A stretch of DNA of 64,000 nucleotides from Providencia rettgeri. GTDB lineage: Bacteria > Pseudomonadota > Gammaproteobacteria > Enterobacterales > Enterobacteriaceae. Each line of letters begins with the position of its first letter. Position 1 is the stretch's first letter. This document shows positions 1 to 9,238 of this stretch, one piece after another. The translations under genes were made by a program, and so were the position numbers. The notes under the pieces are model-generated. The model saw only the letters and a list, made by a program, of their open reading frames with translations, was not told the DNA's origin and made no database searches. The stretch is taken from NCBI RefSeq assembly GCF_013702265.1, contig NZ_CP059348.1, positions 2,108,001-2,172,000 on the forward strand, written 5' to 3'.

Positions 1-1
1 G

Positions 2-691
2 CGTCTGTGGAGTACGGCAGATTGGCAGGAATACATTCAAAATCACCCAGTGATGCGTGGTTTAATTGAGCGACTGGTTTGGTTAGAAGTGAAAGATGGC
101 AAAGTGATCAACCAATTCCGCCCATCCGATGATGGTTGCTTATTGAACCTCGATGATGATGAAGTCGAATTAAGCGCAGACTCCAGCATCAAGTTGGGTC
201 ATGCGGCGTTACTGTCTGATGCAGACCGTAAAGCGTGGATTGCCCACTTTAAAGATTACAAAGTTAAATTCCTATTCTCGCAGATGGATCACACCATTCC
301 AGATCTGGCGTTAACGCTCACGGAAATCGAAGATAGAAAAGGCTGGCTAACGGATACCTTCACCTTACGCGGCGTGTTAACCAAAATGGGGTATCAGCGC
401 GGTCAAGCGGAAGACGGGGGAAGCTTCTGTCATTACTTCAAATATTTCTCCAGCCTAGATTGCTATGTGTATATGGAATTCAGTGGTAGTTATGTCCCAG
501 AAGAAAATATCCCTGCGGTACTGTATTCCTTGAGTTTCGACCAAGCACAAAAAAGTTCGTGGGATAGAGGCTATGTGGAACTGAAAAACGTGCCGCCGAT
601 CCTGTTAGCCGAAAGCTATGCTGACTACCTGAAAGTCGCGGATGCCTGTAGCGGTTTTGATCCTGAATGGGAAAAGAAAACCCCGTGGTAA
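2..691 (+). CDS. DUF4132 (MolR/YehI-like) protein, C-terminal part; 5' end outside window
   Basis: The frame is open from base 2, so this is the last 229 codons of a longer gene. The first visible GTG/ATG (50/53) is internal. Conserved tryptophans and a HPVMRGLIERLVW-type segment near the left edge, plus its place directly before a YehL-type ATPase, match the C-terminal region of DUF4132 proteins (E. coli YehI, MolR). These are large cytoplasmic proteins of unknown biochemistry. The molybdate-regulation label of MolR is an old annotation and is not supported by anything seen here. The gap to the ATPase is 38 bp with no terminator, so it probably heads the same operon. The family call is moderately sure; no function can be assigned. 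Confidence 0.75.
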   Translation, partial: RLWSTADWQEYIQNHPVMRGLIERLVWLEVKDGKVINQFRPSDDGCLLNLDDDEVELSADSSIKLGHAALLSDADRKAWIAHFKDYKVKFLFSQMDHTIPDLALTLTEIEDRKGWLTDTFTLRGVLTKMGYQRGQAEDGGSFCHYFKYFSSLDCYVYMEFSGSYVPEENIPAVLYSLSFDQAQKSSWDRGYVELKNVPPILLAESYADYLKVADACSGFDPEWEKKTPW

Positions 692-729
692 TCATTGATT
701 AATCGACGCATAAATTTAGGAAACCAAAC

Positions 730-1839
730 ATGGCTAAGGCGAAAAAAGTAACAGAAGGCGTTCTGCGTGAAAGCGCAGAAGTGCGCTTTGCGGATGAATT
801 AGAGCGATTAACCCAAGCGGATAAAGCCAACCCAAAACCACAAGGTTGGCTACGTTCCCCGCGGGCGGTTCGTCAATTTATTCTTGGGGATGAAGCACTG
901 CAAATTACCCCCAAGTTTTTTGGTGACGATGCGCTAGTAGATCGCGCCATTGTGACCTTACTGGGTAAACAAGGGTTAATGCTGGTAGGAGAGCCGGGTA
1001 CGGCGAAATCCATGCTGTCCGAGTTATTAGCGGCGGCGATCAGCGGTGACTCCGGTTTAACCATTCAAGGCACGGCGGGTACCACGGAAGATCATATTAA
1101 ATATTCGTGGAACTACGCGCTGTTACTGGCGGAAGGTCCAACTGAGAAAGCATTAGTGAGTTCACCGCTCTACCAAGGAATGCAACAAGGCAAAATTGTG
1201 CGTTTTGAAGAGATCACTCGCTGCCCACCTGAAATTCAGGACGTGCTGGTCAGTATGATGTCTGAGAAGCAAATGATGATCCCTGAAATGAAAGATAATG
1301 CGCGGATCAGCGCCAAATCAGGCTTTAACTTGATTGGTACTGCCAACTTACGTGACCGCGGTGTGCATGAAATGTCATCGGCACTTAAGCGTCGATTTAA
1401 TTTCGAAACCGTCAAACCCATCCAAGATCCGGCATTTGAAATTGAACTGATCAACAAACAATTGACCGTTGAACTTGGCGAGCTGGATGGCAAAGTGACA
1501 GTCCCAACAGATGTGATCGAATTATTAGTCACGACGTTCCAAGAATTACGTTCAGGCAATACCAAAGATGGTGGGAGTATTAAAACCCCAGATGCGGTGA
1601 TGTCTACGGCGGAAGCGGTTAACATCGCTTATGCCTGTGCATTGGAAGCGCATTATTTAGGGGATGGCACGCTGAGCGCAGGCGCGGTCGCGCGCCAGTT
1701 GATTGGTGTGGTACTCAAAGATAATGCGGATGATATCAAACGGATGCGTTATTACATTGATAACGTTGCCCGCGAACGTGCGAAACAGAGCGAAGCATGG
1801 AAAGCCTTTTTCGATGCATCCCGTGAATTCTGGCAATAA
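730..1839 (+). CDS. yehL: MoxR-family AAA+ ATPase, YehL type
   Basis: A 369-residue AAA+ ATPase. The Walker A loop GEPGTAKS lies at residues 87-94. A Walker B-like IVRFEEI follows about 70 residues later, then a sensor-1 stretch NLIGTANLRDRG and an arginine-rich ALKRRFNFE segment, in the order expected for MoxR ATPases. MoxR proteins typically act as chaperone-like remodelers with a VWA-domain partner; here the VWA gene is two genes downstream. ATG 730 follows a TAGGAAA ribosome site at good spacing. In E. coli the equivalent genes are yehL, yehM, yehP and yehQ, whose role is unknown. The family call is secure; the cellular target is unknown. Confidence 0.88.
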   Translation: MAKAKKVTEGVLRESAEVRFADELERLTQADKANPKPQGWLRSPRAVRQFILGDEALQITPKFFGDDALVDRAIVTLLGKQGLMLVGEPGTAKSMLSELLAAAISGDSGLTIQGTAGTTEDHIKYSWNYALLLAEGPTEKALVSSPLYQGMQQGKIVRFEEITRCPPEIQDVLVSMMSEKQMMIPEMKDNARISAKSGFNLIGTANLRDRGVHEMSSALKRRFNFETVKPIQDPAFEIELINKQLTVELGELDGKVTVPTDVIELLVTTFQELRSGNTKDGGSIKTPDAVMSTAEAVNIAYACALEAHYLGDGTLSAGAVARQLIGVVLKDNADDIKRMRYYIDNVARERAKQSEAWKAFFDASREFWQ

Positions 1840-1852
1840 TATCCGTCGTCGC

Positions 1853-1880
1853 AGTGTGGTGGTAAATACATCACCACACT
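1853..1880 (+). other. Intra-operon hairpin between yehL and yehM
   Basis: A perfect 9-bp inverted repeat (AGTGTGGTG at 1853-1861, CACCACACT at 1872-1880) with a 10-nt loop. There is no T-run after it, so it is unlikely to be a simple terminator. It may stabilise or process the mRNA between the ATPase and the rest of the operon. Confidence 0.5.
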
Positions 1881-1902
1881 GTCCCTATGAGAGACATCAT
1901 CG

Positions 1903-4461
1903 GTGAGTTTATCAAACATCACATTGCCAGAACGGCTACAGCAGGCGCTTGAACAGTGGAAAACACTGGGGGAGCAACAGCTCTATTTTGCCCCCGTTCG
2001 TCACCATAGTCCCGCCTGTGCTTATAGCGTATTGAGCTTAATTGAGCAGGTTAAGCCTGATTACGTGCTGATAGAAGGTCCCGACAGTTTTAACCCATTA
2101 ATCGCGGGTTTATTGGATAAAGAGACTCGGCCGCCAGTGGCGATTATGGGGCAAACTACCCTGAAAAGTGCGCCCACTGAACAAGATGAAAGTGACGCTG
2201 TCACGAGGTCGGCTTATTTCCCATTTTGTGAATATTCCCCTGAGTGGCAAGCGTTACACGTAGGGCAGCAGCATCAAGCTCAACTGCGTTTTATTGACTT
2301 GCCATGGACAGCGCAGGTGGAACTTGACTTAGAAGGCGAGAATCAGCATCAAAGCTTGCAACGGGAACGTTATCTTGCCCATAGCTTATTTATTGCTCAG
2401 TTGGCGAAAAAGTGTGGGTGCCGTGATCACGATGAGCTGTGGGAACATCTGTTTGAGTTGCGCCCATTAACCTCGGTTGCCAATTGGGTTGATTTCTTCC
2501 GTGATACCTTTATTTGGTGTGCCTTAGCACGATTGGATTATGAGCCGGAAGTGCTTGCTTCTGAAGGATCAATTCAGCGTGAAGCCCATATGCAGGCGCA
2601 TATTCAAGCGATTAAATCCGCAGAGCCAAACGCGAAAATTGTGGTCGTGACGGGCGGTTTTCATACCCTGGCACTGCTTGAAGGGCTTGGGGATGGGGCG
2701 GCGCAGCAATTTAAACTCTCTTCCGAGCAACAAAAGCAATTTACGGCTCAGCAAAAGTTGGCAGAACGCGACAGCGCTTGGCTTATCCGTTATAGCTTTG
2801 ACCGGCTCGATGCATTAAATGGTTACGCCTCCGGCATGCCTTCTCCCGCATTTTATCAAAAAGTGTGGGAAGGGTTGTTGGCGCAGCGAGCGGATCAGGC
2901 AGCGCAAAAAGTGGCAGCGACGGCTGCATATCGAAATCAGCTCGGTATTCAGTTTTTGGCTTACGTGGCTGAAGTATTACGAGCAAAGCAATTTGATGCA
3001 GCGCCGGGATTCTTATCCGTCAAACTCGCCGCAGAACAGAGCTTGAGACTTGCCGCATTTCGTGGGCACACGGGGGCGGGTCGCTATGATTTATTAGATG
3101 GGCTGCAAAGTGCGTTTATCAAAGGCAGCTTAGATGAAAGCCAAGATGAGCTGTGGCAGCAAATCAAAACCTGTTTTTCTGGCTTTACCTTGGGGCAGAT
3201 CCCCAAAGGCACCATCACACCGCCATTGGTGTCTGAAACCTATTCATTGGCGAAAGGCTTTCGCTTTAAATTGGATGACACGTTAGCCAAAGTGAGTCGC
3301 TTAGACGTTTATCGCAATAAGCAACACCGCTTGCGCAGCCGTTTTCTGCATCTTTTGAGTTTCTTAGAGATCCACTTCGCCAAACCGCTTTCTGGACCTA
3401 ATTTTCTTTCAGGCAATCAGATGGATTTACTGTTTGAAGAGTGGCAATACGCGTGGACGCCGAATGTGGAAGGGGAGCTGATCGCGCTTTCAGAAAAAGG
3501 CACCCAATTAAAAGCCATTGCGCTGAATAAAATTTTGGCAATGGAAAAACAGCTTGAAGAGCAAGGTATCAGCCGTTCAAGCCAAAGCGCGGTGACGTTG
3601 CTGATGCAGGCAGCGTTGATTGGACTTCACCAACGCATTCCAACGCTGTTTACCTTGTTAGACCGTTATATTCAGCACGATAGCCAGTTTGAATCATTAG
3701 TGGCCTGTGGCCATAAGCTGGTGCATCTATGGCGCGGGCGTAGCTTTTTTGATCTTGAAGAAGAAACGGGCATCAAACAGCGGATTGATAAAGTACTCTC
3801 TCAGGCTTTTTTCTGCTTAGATCAGGTGGCTCAAGGGGATGAACAGCAGCAAGAACACTATTTTAATGCGTTACTATCTTGCCGTGAATTAATCACCTTT
3901 ATGCCGGAAATTAGCCGCGATACGGATTATTCCGCAGAATTTTATGCACAATTGAGCCGGTTGGATGGACGCCTTAATCACGCACCGCTGATTAAAGGGG
4001 CGGTGGATGCTATTCGTTATCTTGGTGGCCAAATTGATGAATCGGTACTGACCCAGGAAATTCAGCGGACGTTCAGTTTAGGTAGCGACCCGGAACTGGC
4101 TATCGGCTACTTCATTGGCATTATGCGTACTGCACCGGAATTGGTTGTGCGTTTACCCCTATTAATAGAGTTACTCAATGAACTGTTGGGTGAGTGGGAT
4201 GATGGACGTTTCTTGCAAGTGTTACCGGATCTGCGCTTTGCTTTTAGCCAATTAACCCCGAAACAGAATGCGCAAATGGCGCGGGTGGTCGCGCAAAAAT
4301 TATCGATGGATACCCAAGATTTAACCCTCCATCAGACACAATTCAATCAGCAACAATTACTCCAAGCCATGGAACTCGAACAAAAAATTCAGCATCAGAT
4401 TGAAAATCAAGGGTTAACGGAGTGGTTTTCACTGCAAAATGAGGGGCTATCTCATGGATAA
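1903..4461 (+). CDS. yehM: DUF5682 family protein, YehM type
   Basis: An 852-residue protein, presumably cytoplasmic (no signal peptide or membrane segment seen). The N-terminus has the family features FAPVRHHSP (residues 29-37), VLIEGP (55-60), an RFIDLP segment and a VVVTGGFHT segment, as in DUF5682 proteins. The remainder is mostly helical and rich in Gln and Leu. GTG 1903 is the chosen start, about 10 nt after a GAGAGA stretch. The gene overlaps yehP by 8 nt, so translational coupling is likely. The histidine-rich N-terminal motifs could be catalytic, but no activity is established. It sits between the MoxR ATPase and the VWA protein, suggesting a shared complex. Confidence 0.82.
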   Translation: MSLSNITLPERLQQALEQWKTLGEQQLYFAPVRHHSPACAYSVLSLIEQVKPDYVLIEGPDSFNPLIAGLLDKETRPPVAIMGQTTLKSAPTEQDESDAVTRSAYFPFCEYSPEWQALHVGQQHQAQLRFIDLPWTAQVELDLEGENQHQSLQRERYLAHSLFIAQLAKKCGCRDHDELWEHLFELRPLTSVANWVDFFRDTFIWCALARLDYEPEVLASEGSIQREAHMQAHIQAIKSAEPNAKIVVVTGGFHTLALLEGLGDGAAQQFKLSSEQQKQFTAQQKLAERDSAWLIRYSFDRLDALNGYASGMPSPAFYQKVWEGLLAQRADQAAQKVAATAAYRNQLGIQFLAYVAEVLRAKQFDAAPGFLSVKLAAEQSLRLAAFRGHTGAGRYDLLDGLQSAFIKGSLDESQDELWQQIKTCFSGFTLGQIPKGTITPPLVSETYSLAKGFRFKLDDTLAKVSRLDVYRNKQHRLRSRFLHLLSFLEIHFAKPLSGPNFLSGNQMDLLFEEWQYAWTPNVEGELIALSEKGTQLKAIALNKILAMEKQLEEQGISRSSQSAVTLLMQAALIGLHQRIPTLFTLLDRYIQHDSQFESLVACGHKLVHLWRGRSFFDLEEETGIKQRIDKVLSQAFFCLDQVAQGDEQQQEHYFNALLSCRELITFMPEISRDTDYSAEFYAQLSRLDGRLNHAPLIKGAVDAIRYLGGQIDESVLTQEIQRTFSLGSDPELAIGYFIGIMRTAPELVVRLPLLIELLNELLGEWDDGRFLQVLPDLRFAFSQLTPKQNAQMARVVAQKLSMDTQDLTLHQTQFNQQQLLQAMELEQKIQHQIENQGLTEWFSLQNEGLSHG
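2867..2874 (+). other. KOPS-type octamer pointing right, toward dif
   Basis: GGGAAGGG on the + strand, inside yehM, 27 kb left of dif. The only such octamer noticed by eye left of dif; none in the opposite sense was seen. Confidence 0.55.
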
Positions 4462-5614
4462 GCAGCCAGAAGACGCGCAACTAACCGAAGAGCAGCTTCA
4501 ATTAGCGAAACGCTGGCGTCTTATTTTAGGTCAATATGCGGATGGCGCACTGGGACAAGCGGCACTAAATGGCGATGAGCTCAGAATCGAGCGGTCATTG
4601 GATTTTTTATATCGTCGTGAATATCAACGTCGCGGTTTACGCCAAGAAGACGGGCGTCATGGATCGCTAGATGCGTCCCAACTGACAGCGGTTAACTGGC
4701 TGAACCAAGCCCGTAAATTGTTCCCAAACAGCACCTTTGAGCGAATGCAGTCGCAGGCATTAGAGCGTTATGAAATCAGTAGCTTATTAAAAAGTCCACA
4801 AGCCTTGAATGCGATGGAGCCCACCAAAGCCTTAGCCAAATCGTTATTAAGTTTGCGCGGTAAAATGAGTGAGGAGACGCGGGATGCGGTGAAGAATATT
4901 ATTCGCAAAGTGGTGGATGATATTTTAAGCCAGATGCGTAATCAGTTTCGCCAAGCGCTAACGGGACGTCGTAACCGTTTTAAGCGATCGCTGCTCCCCA
5001 ATAGCCGTAATTTTGATTGGCGAGCCACCATTGCCGCGAATTTAAAGAATTATGATCAACAAAATCAGCGCTTAGTGATTAAAACCCCGTATTTTAACTC
5101 CCGCCAGCAACAGCACTTGCCGTGGGATGTGATTTTGTGCGTCGACCAAAGTGGCTCTATGGCGAGTTCGATTATGTATGCGGCGGTGTGTGCCAGTATT
5201 TTAGCGGCATTACCGACGGTACGTGTCTCTTTGGTGGTGTTTGATACTCAGGTGGTCGATCTCAGCCATTTAGCCCACGATCCGGTAGAAGTACTAATGA
5301 CCGTGCAGCTCGGCGGGGGAACTGATATTGCGAAAGCGATGCATTATTGCGAGAGCTTGATCCGTAACCCGAAACGCACGGTGATTTCCTTGATCAGCGA
5401 CTTTGAAGAAGGCGGGGCGTTGAATAATTTGCTCAATTGCACGGAGCGCTTGAATAGCCAGCAAGTGAAATTGTTGGGATTAGCTGCTTTAGATGATGAT
5501 GCATTACCAGTTTATGATACGGAGATTGCCCAGAAGCTGGCGGATCGCGGTATGAGTGTGGCGGCGTTAACCCCAGAGCATTTTGCTCACTGGCTGGCTG
5601 AGGTGATGCAATGA
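4454..5614 (+). CDS. yehP: VWA-domain protein, YehP type
   Basis: A 386-residue protein whose C-terminal half is a von Willebrand factor A domain. The metal-ion site is intact: DQSGS at residues 231-235, a downstream GGGTD threonine loop, and an ISDFEEGG aspartate. The N-terminal half is basic and helical. ATG 4454 is preferred over the upstream ATG 4439 because GAGGGG lies seven bases before it. It overlaps yehM by 8 nt and yehQ by an ATGA, so the three genes are tightly coupled. In MoxR-VWA pairs (for example RavA-ViaA) the VWA protein is the adaptor for the ATPase; that role here is inferred. Confidence 0.88.
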   Translation: MDKQPEDAQLTEEQLQLAKRWRLILGQYADGALGQAALNGDELRIERSLDFLYRREYQRRGLRQEDGRHGSLDASQLTAVNWLNQARKLFPNSTFERMQSQALERYEISSLLKSPQALNAMEPTKALAKSLLSLRGKMSEETRDAVKNIIRKVVDDILSQMRNQFRQALTGRRNRFKRSLLPNSRNFDWRATIAANLKNYDQQNQRLVIKTPYFNSRQQQHLPWDVILCVDQSGSMASSIMYAAVCASILAALPTVRVSLVVFDTQVVDLSHLAHDPVEVLMTVQLGGGTDIAKAMHYCESLIRNPKRTVISLISDFEEGGALNNLLNCTERLNSQQVKLLGLAALDDDALPVYDTEIAQKLADRGMSVAALTPEHFAHWLAEVMQ

Positions 5615-7680
5615 GTTGGAAAACCGTTTATTTACATTATGATGACGACGCATTAGCTGTATTTGCCAACGTCGGATTGGTGCGCCGAGCTCGTAAGGAT
5701 CTGGAAAGTGGTAAAGTTTCTCCGGTTTGTTTAGCGGATGGAACTTTTACCAGCGATGGCCAGAACGTCACATTAGATCCTCAAGGGGTTCAAAAAGCCA
5801 GCTGCGACTGTTCGGCTTCGGTTTGCTGCAAACATATTCTGGCGGCGGTACTTTGGGTACAAACAAACAGCGATGAACAATCGATTGATTCTACAGAAGA
5901 TAGTTCGGAGTCTGTCGATATTGAACCACTATTACCTGAGCTGTTGGCATTCGATGTTCCCACATTAATCAAGCAAAACAGTAAGCCCGATTGCCGCTTG
6001 GCGGTGAAGATCTTACAGGATTGGCAAGATCACACCGTGATCTTAGACGACCAAGCTAACCAACTGAAAATCACGATCCCTCAGTACGACGAGCCAATTA
6101 TCTATATTCGGGGTAATGGTTTTCAAGGGATGCTGTCGTCACTACCTGAGAAGCAGCAAAAAGCCCTACATTTGGCCGCGATCGCTAAGGTCTTTCTTCA
6201 GCATAATCAGACGTGGAATTGGCCTGACGATCTCATGCCTAACCGCGAGGCCACGCTAGCATTGAGCGACGATGAGCAAGCGGTGATTGCGACTATCCAG
6301 CGTTTTATTCACGATATGCTGCGTCAGGGGCTTTCTCATATAAGCCAAAGCAGCGCCGCGCAGTTGCATTTATTGAATATGTCAGCGCGTGCGGAAGGTT
6401 TGCCTCGCTTAGCCAATTATTTAAAGCGTTTAAGCTATCAAGTGAAATTATTAGCCCAGCGCCATTTCACGATGGATGAAGGGCAGGTTTTGCGGTTTAT
6501 CGCGCAGATCAGTGGCTATCTTTACCAATTAACTCACTCCAGCGACGATAAAATTGCACAATTGCGCGCCTTTGGTCGTCGCCAATATGACAGTAAAACG
6601 GACATTCTTTCTTTGATCCCTATTCATGCCGAGTGGTGGCAAACTCAAAGTGGCGCCATCGGGGGAACATTTAGTTTTTGGGATAACCAAGAGAAAAAAG
6701 TGGTGCAGTGTAGTCAAGCGCGGGCCAATACCCTCGACCCGAATTTCACCCGTCACACTGTCTGGCAAACGCTAGCGATTTGGAAACAAACGGCAGATAG
6801 CCTGATGCACAGTGGTTTTGAATTGCACAATCCACGCTTATCCGATGAGGGTAAACTTGCGGCTAGCGGCGATAGTTATGCCGTCAGTAGCAGTGCAGTT
6901 AGCCAAGCACCGCACATTTCATTCGATGATTACCAAGCATTGAAAAGTGAGCTGGGGTTTGATGATTGGAAATCGGCAACGGCCTATTTCAATGCGCTCA
7001 CCGATGATACTCAGTTTGAACCGGTTGTTCTGCATATCGACAGCTACGAACCGCTGCATTGGAATGAAATCGAGCAGTGTGTCAGTTGGGCTGTGCTGGA
7101 TGGAAACCAAAATCGGGCATTTTTGCGATTAGACTGGCAAGGTACGGAAAATCACAAAATTGAAGAGTTGCGTTTTATCACTCAGAAAGGTTGGGAAATT
7201 AGAGCGGTATCCGTTCAAGTCAGCGTGTCTCAGCAGCAATTACAGCTAACTCCGAAAACCCTCTGGTTGAAAAAAGAGCAGGGTATTGAGCTGTTCTACC
7301 TTGATTTTGAATCGGTACCTCGTAAAAAACAGTCATCCAAGTTTATGACGACGATTGCTGAATATATGGCGAAAAAGCAGCAAGACCGCACAGCATTTGC
7401 GCCAGTGCCAACACTGGCACAGCAGATTACCCGTCCAATCTTGGCGGTATTGGAAACACAAAGCTGCACAGGGCGCGCACAGTTATCAGCGAGTCAAATT
7501 GACGAGTTAAACTTTGTGGTCAGGACATTGCAGGATTTGGGGATGTTATGGTTTGCTAAGCAACTGGCGCACTATTTAAAACGGGAAAACCAAACCGCCG
7601 AAAATTTATTGCGCTTGGTATACCTTTGCGACCAATTTGAGCGTTCGCAAAAATTGATGCCTTTTGAGTTGAATAGCTAA
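5611..7680 (+). CDS. yehQ: SWIM zinc-finger protein, YehQ type
   Basis: A 689-residue protein. The N-terminal SWIM motif has Cys65, Cys67, Cys73 and His75 in the CxC-CxH arrangement, which should bind zinc and may bind nucleic acid or protein. An acidic linker follows (roughly residues 85-110), then a long conserved region without a motif I recognise. It starts in an ATGA overlap with yehP, so it is the last gene of the operon, and a hairpin follows at 7702. The domain assignment is firm. The substrate and process are unknown, as for the E. coli homologue. Confidence 0.85.
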   Translation: MSWKTVYLHYDDDALAVFANVGLVRRARKDLESGKVSPVCLADGTFTSDGQNVTLDPQGVQKASCDCSASVCCKHILAAVLWVQTNSDEQSIDSTEDSSESVDIEPLLPELLAFDVPTLIKQNSKPDCRLAVKILQDWQDHTVILDDQANQLKITIPQYDEPIIYIRGNGFQGMLSSLPEKQQKALHLAAIAKVFLQHNQTWNWPDDLMPNREATLALSDDEQAVIATIQRFIHDMLRQGLSHISQSSAAQLHLLNMSARAEGLPRLANYLKRLSYQVKLLAQRHFTMDEGQVLRFIAQISGYLYQLTHSSDDKIAQLRAFGRRQYDSKTDILSLIPIHAEWWQTQSGAIGGTFSFWDNQEKKVVQCSQARANTLDPNFTRHTVWQTLAIWKQTADSLMHSGFELHNPRLSDEGKLAASGDSYAVSSSAVSQAPHISFDDYQALKSELGFDDWKSATAYFNALTDDTQFEPVVLHIDSYEPLHWNEIEQCVSWAVLDGNQNRAFLRLDWQGTENHKIEELRFITQKGWEIRAVSVQVSVSQQQLQLTPKTLWLKKEQGIELFYLDFESVPRKKQSSKFMTTIAEYMAKKQQDRTAFAPVPTLAQQITRPILAVLETQSCTGRAQLSASQIDELNFVVRTLQDLGMLWFAKQLAHYLKRENQTAENLLRLVYLCDQFERSQKLMPFELNS

Positions 7681-7701
7681 TTTAGCTCGTAAAAATAGAA
7701 C

Positions 7702-7719
7702 GGGGAAAAGGAGTTCCCC
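7702..7719. terminator. Hairpin between convergent yehQ and marR
   Basis: GGGGAA and TTCCCC form a short stem. On the minus strand it is followed by a T-rich stretch, so it may end marR, and perhaps yehQ, transcription. The stem is only six pairs. Confidence 0.5.
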
Positions 7720-7729
7720 TCTAAAAGTT

Positions 7730-8215
7730 TCATGATTCTAAATGAGTTAGAAACGTCCGTAGTAGCTGATTCAGCGCTTGTTGCTCTTCATTCGACAATG
7801 ACGCCACCAAACGGGATTGGTTTTCAGTATGGGCGGCGACCACTTGGTTAATTAAATCCAACCCTTCCGTTGTTAAACTCACCAAAAAACCACGGCCATC
7901 ATCAGGATTGACATGACGCGCGACATAACCGGCTTTCTCGAGCTGATCGATGCGGTTGGTCATCGTGCCAGATGTCACCATCAAGGTCGCTAGCATATCG
8001 CTGGGTGATAGTGTGTAAGGGGAACCTGCACGGCGCAAAGTGGCGAGCACGTCAAAACTTGATCGGTTTAGACCAAATTGGGCAAATACCTTCTCCATTT
8101 CACGGGTCAGGTGATGGGCAACGTTGCCTAAGCGACCAATCAGCCCCATGGCGCTGATATCAAGGTCGGGGCGTTCACGTTCCCACTGTTGAGTGATTTT
8201 ATCGATTCTATCCAT
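7730..8215 (-). CDS. MarR-family transcriptional regulator
   Basis: A winged-helix regulator of about 161 residues. The central part contains the MarR signature: recognition helix with TSGTMTNRIDQLEKAGYVAR, then the wing DDGRGFLVSLT. Repressors of this family bind short palindromes as dimers and release on binding small phenolic or cationic ligands. ATG 8215 is preferred; a TTG at 8230 would add five residues, and neither has a strong ribosome site. It is transcribed away from the EamA exporter gene, with two near-identical palindromes in the shared control region, so it almost certainly controls itself and the exporter. The ligand is unknown. Confidence 0.9.
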   Translation of the reverse strand: MDRIDKITQQWERERPDLDISAMGLIGRLGNVAHHLTREMEKVFAQFGLNRSSFDVLATLRRAGSPYTLSPSDMLATLMVTSGTMTNRIDQLEKAGYVARHVNPDDGRGFLVSLTTEGLDLINQVVAAHTENQSRLVASLSNEEQQALNQLLRTFLTHLES

Positions 8216-8234
8216 AGGCAAATCATACAATAAT

Positions 8235-8281
8235 CTATCTTGACGTCAAGGTAGTTTGAATTTATCTTGACCTCAAGATAA
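8235..8281. promoter_or_regulatory. Two MarR-type operator palindromes
   Basis: Two 20-bp near-perfect palindromes share the half site TATCTTGA: one at 8235-8254, the other at 8262-8281. Their centres are 27 bp apart. They fill the space between the divergent marR and eamA starts. Binding by the adjacent MarR protein is inferred from position and symmetry. Confidence 0.8.
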
Positions 8282-8299
8282 ATCAACGTGAGCGTATTC

Positions 8300-9178
8300 A
8301 TGAATAGATATTGGGTTCTGTTTTTAACGGCATTAGCACCGATAGTTTGGGGAAGCACCTACTTGGTGACAACGGAAATGCTGCCTGCGGGTATGCCTCT
8401 GACGTTAGCGATGCTCCGCGCCTTGCCGGCGGGTTTGCTGTTGTTGCTATTTTTACGCAAATTGCCTCAGGGGATTTGGTGGGGACGAGTACTGATTCTT
8501 GGCATTTTAAATTTTTCGCTATTTTGGTGGTTGTTGTTTATCTCCGCATACCGTTTACCGGGTGGCGTGGCGGCAACGGTGGGAGCGATTCAACCGCTGA
8601 TTGTGTTATTTCTTAGCCGTTGGCTATTAAGCAGCCCGCTATCGAGTATTTCGATATTTGCCGCACTAAGCGGTATTTTCGGGGTGGCTATTTTATTATT
8701 GACGCCAAGTGCTGCGTTAGATTTAACGGGGATTATTGCGGGCTTAGCTGGGGCATTTTCTATGGCTGCAGGAACGGTACTGAGCCGTCGTTGGCAGCCT
8801 CCAGTCTCAGCATTGACCTTTACCTCGTGGCAATTAACCGCAGGTGGGTTAGTCTTACTGCCTTTCGCCCTATTACTTGAACCTACGTTACCTTCCTTGA
8901 GTTTGTTAAATATCGCGGGTCTGAGTTATTTAACTTTGATCGGTGGCGCACTGACTTATGCATTATGGTTTCGTGGTCTCGCTATCTTAGGACCCAGCTC
9001 AGTAGCATCGCTGGGATTCTTAAGCCCGATGAGCGCTGTTATCCTCGGGTGGCTGTGGCTAGACCAGCAACTCAGTCCATTACAGTTACTCGGTATGTTG
9101 GTGATTTTACTCAGTGTTTGGGGTAGCCAAAAAGCAGAGCGTCAATTGGCCTTGAAAAGGCAGCAACAAGCCGTTTAA
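8300..9178 (+). CDS. EamA/DMT-family inner-membrane exporter
   Basis: About 292 residues with ten hydrophobic segments in two EamA repeats. The WGSTYLVTTEMLPAGMPL opening is typical of drug/metabolite transporters. It probably exports a small metabolite or toxic compound through the inner membrane. ATG 8300 is chosen over GTG 8288: it begins the typical MNRYW N-terminus, and GTGAG lies seven bases upstream. The divergent MarR gene and its operators suggest induction by the exported compound. Substrate unknown. Confidence 0.87.
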   Translation: MNRYWVLFLTALAPIVWGSTYLVTTEMLPAGMPLTLAMLRALPAGLLLLLFLRKLPQGIWWGRVLILGILNFSLFWWLLFISAYRLPGGVAATVGAIQPLIVLFLSRWLLSSPLSSISIFAALSGIFGVAILLLTPSAALDLTGIIAGLAGAFSMAAGTVLSRRWQPPVSALTFTSWQLTAGGLVLLPFALLLEPTLPSLSLLNIAGLSYLTLIGGALTYALWFRGLAILGPSSVASLGFLSPMSAVILGWLWLDQQLSPLQLLGMLVILLSVWGSQKAERQLALKRQQQAV

Positions 9179-9185
9179 ATATCAA

Positions 9186-9209
9186 GGGCACTTCTAGGTG
9201 CCCATTTTT
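9186..9209 (+). terminator. Intrinsic terminator after the EamA exporter
   Basis: GGGCAC, a six-base loop, GTGCCC, then ATTTTTAA. Confidence 0.75.
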
Positions 9210-9238
9210 AATGCGTGGTGACTATATGTGTGGTGACA

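Noticed and set aside
1703-1906. Short frame overlapping the end of yehL and start of yehM
   Set aside because: Overlaps yehL in another frame, with no ribosome site or family match.
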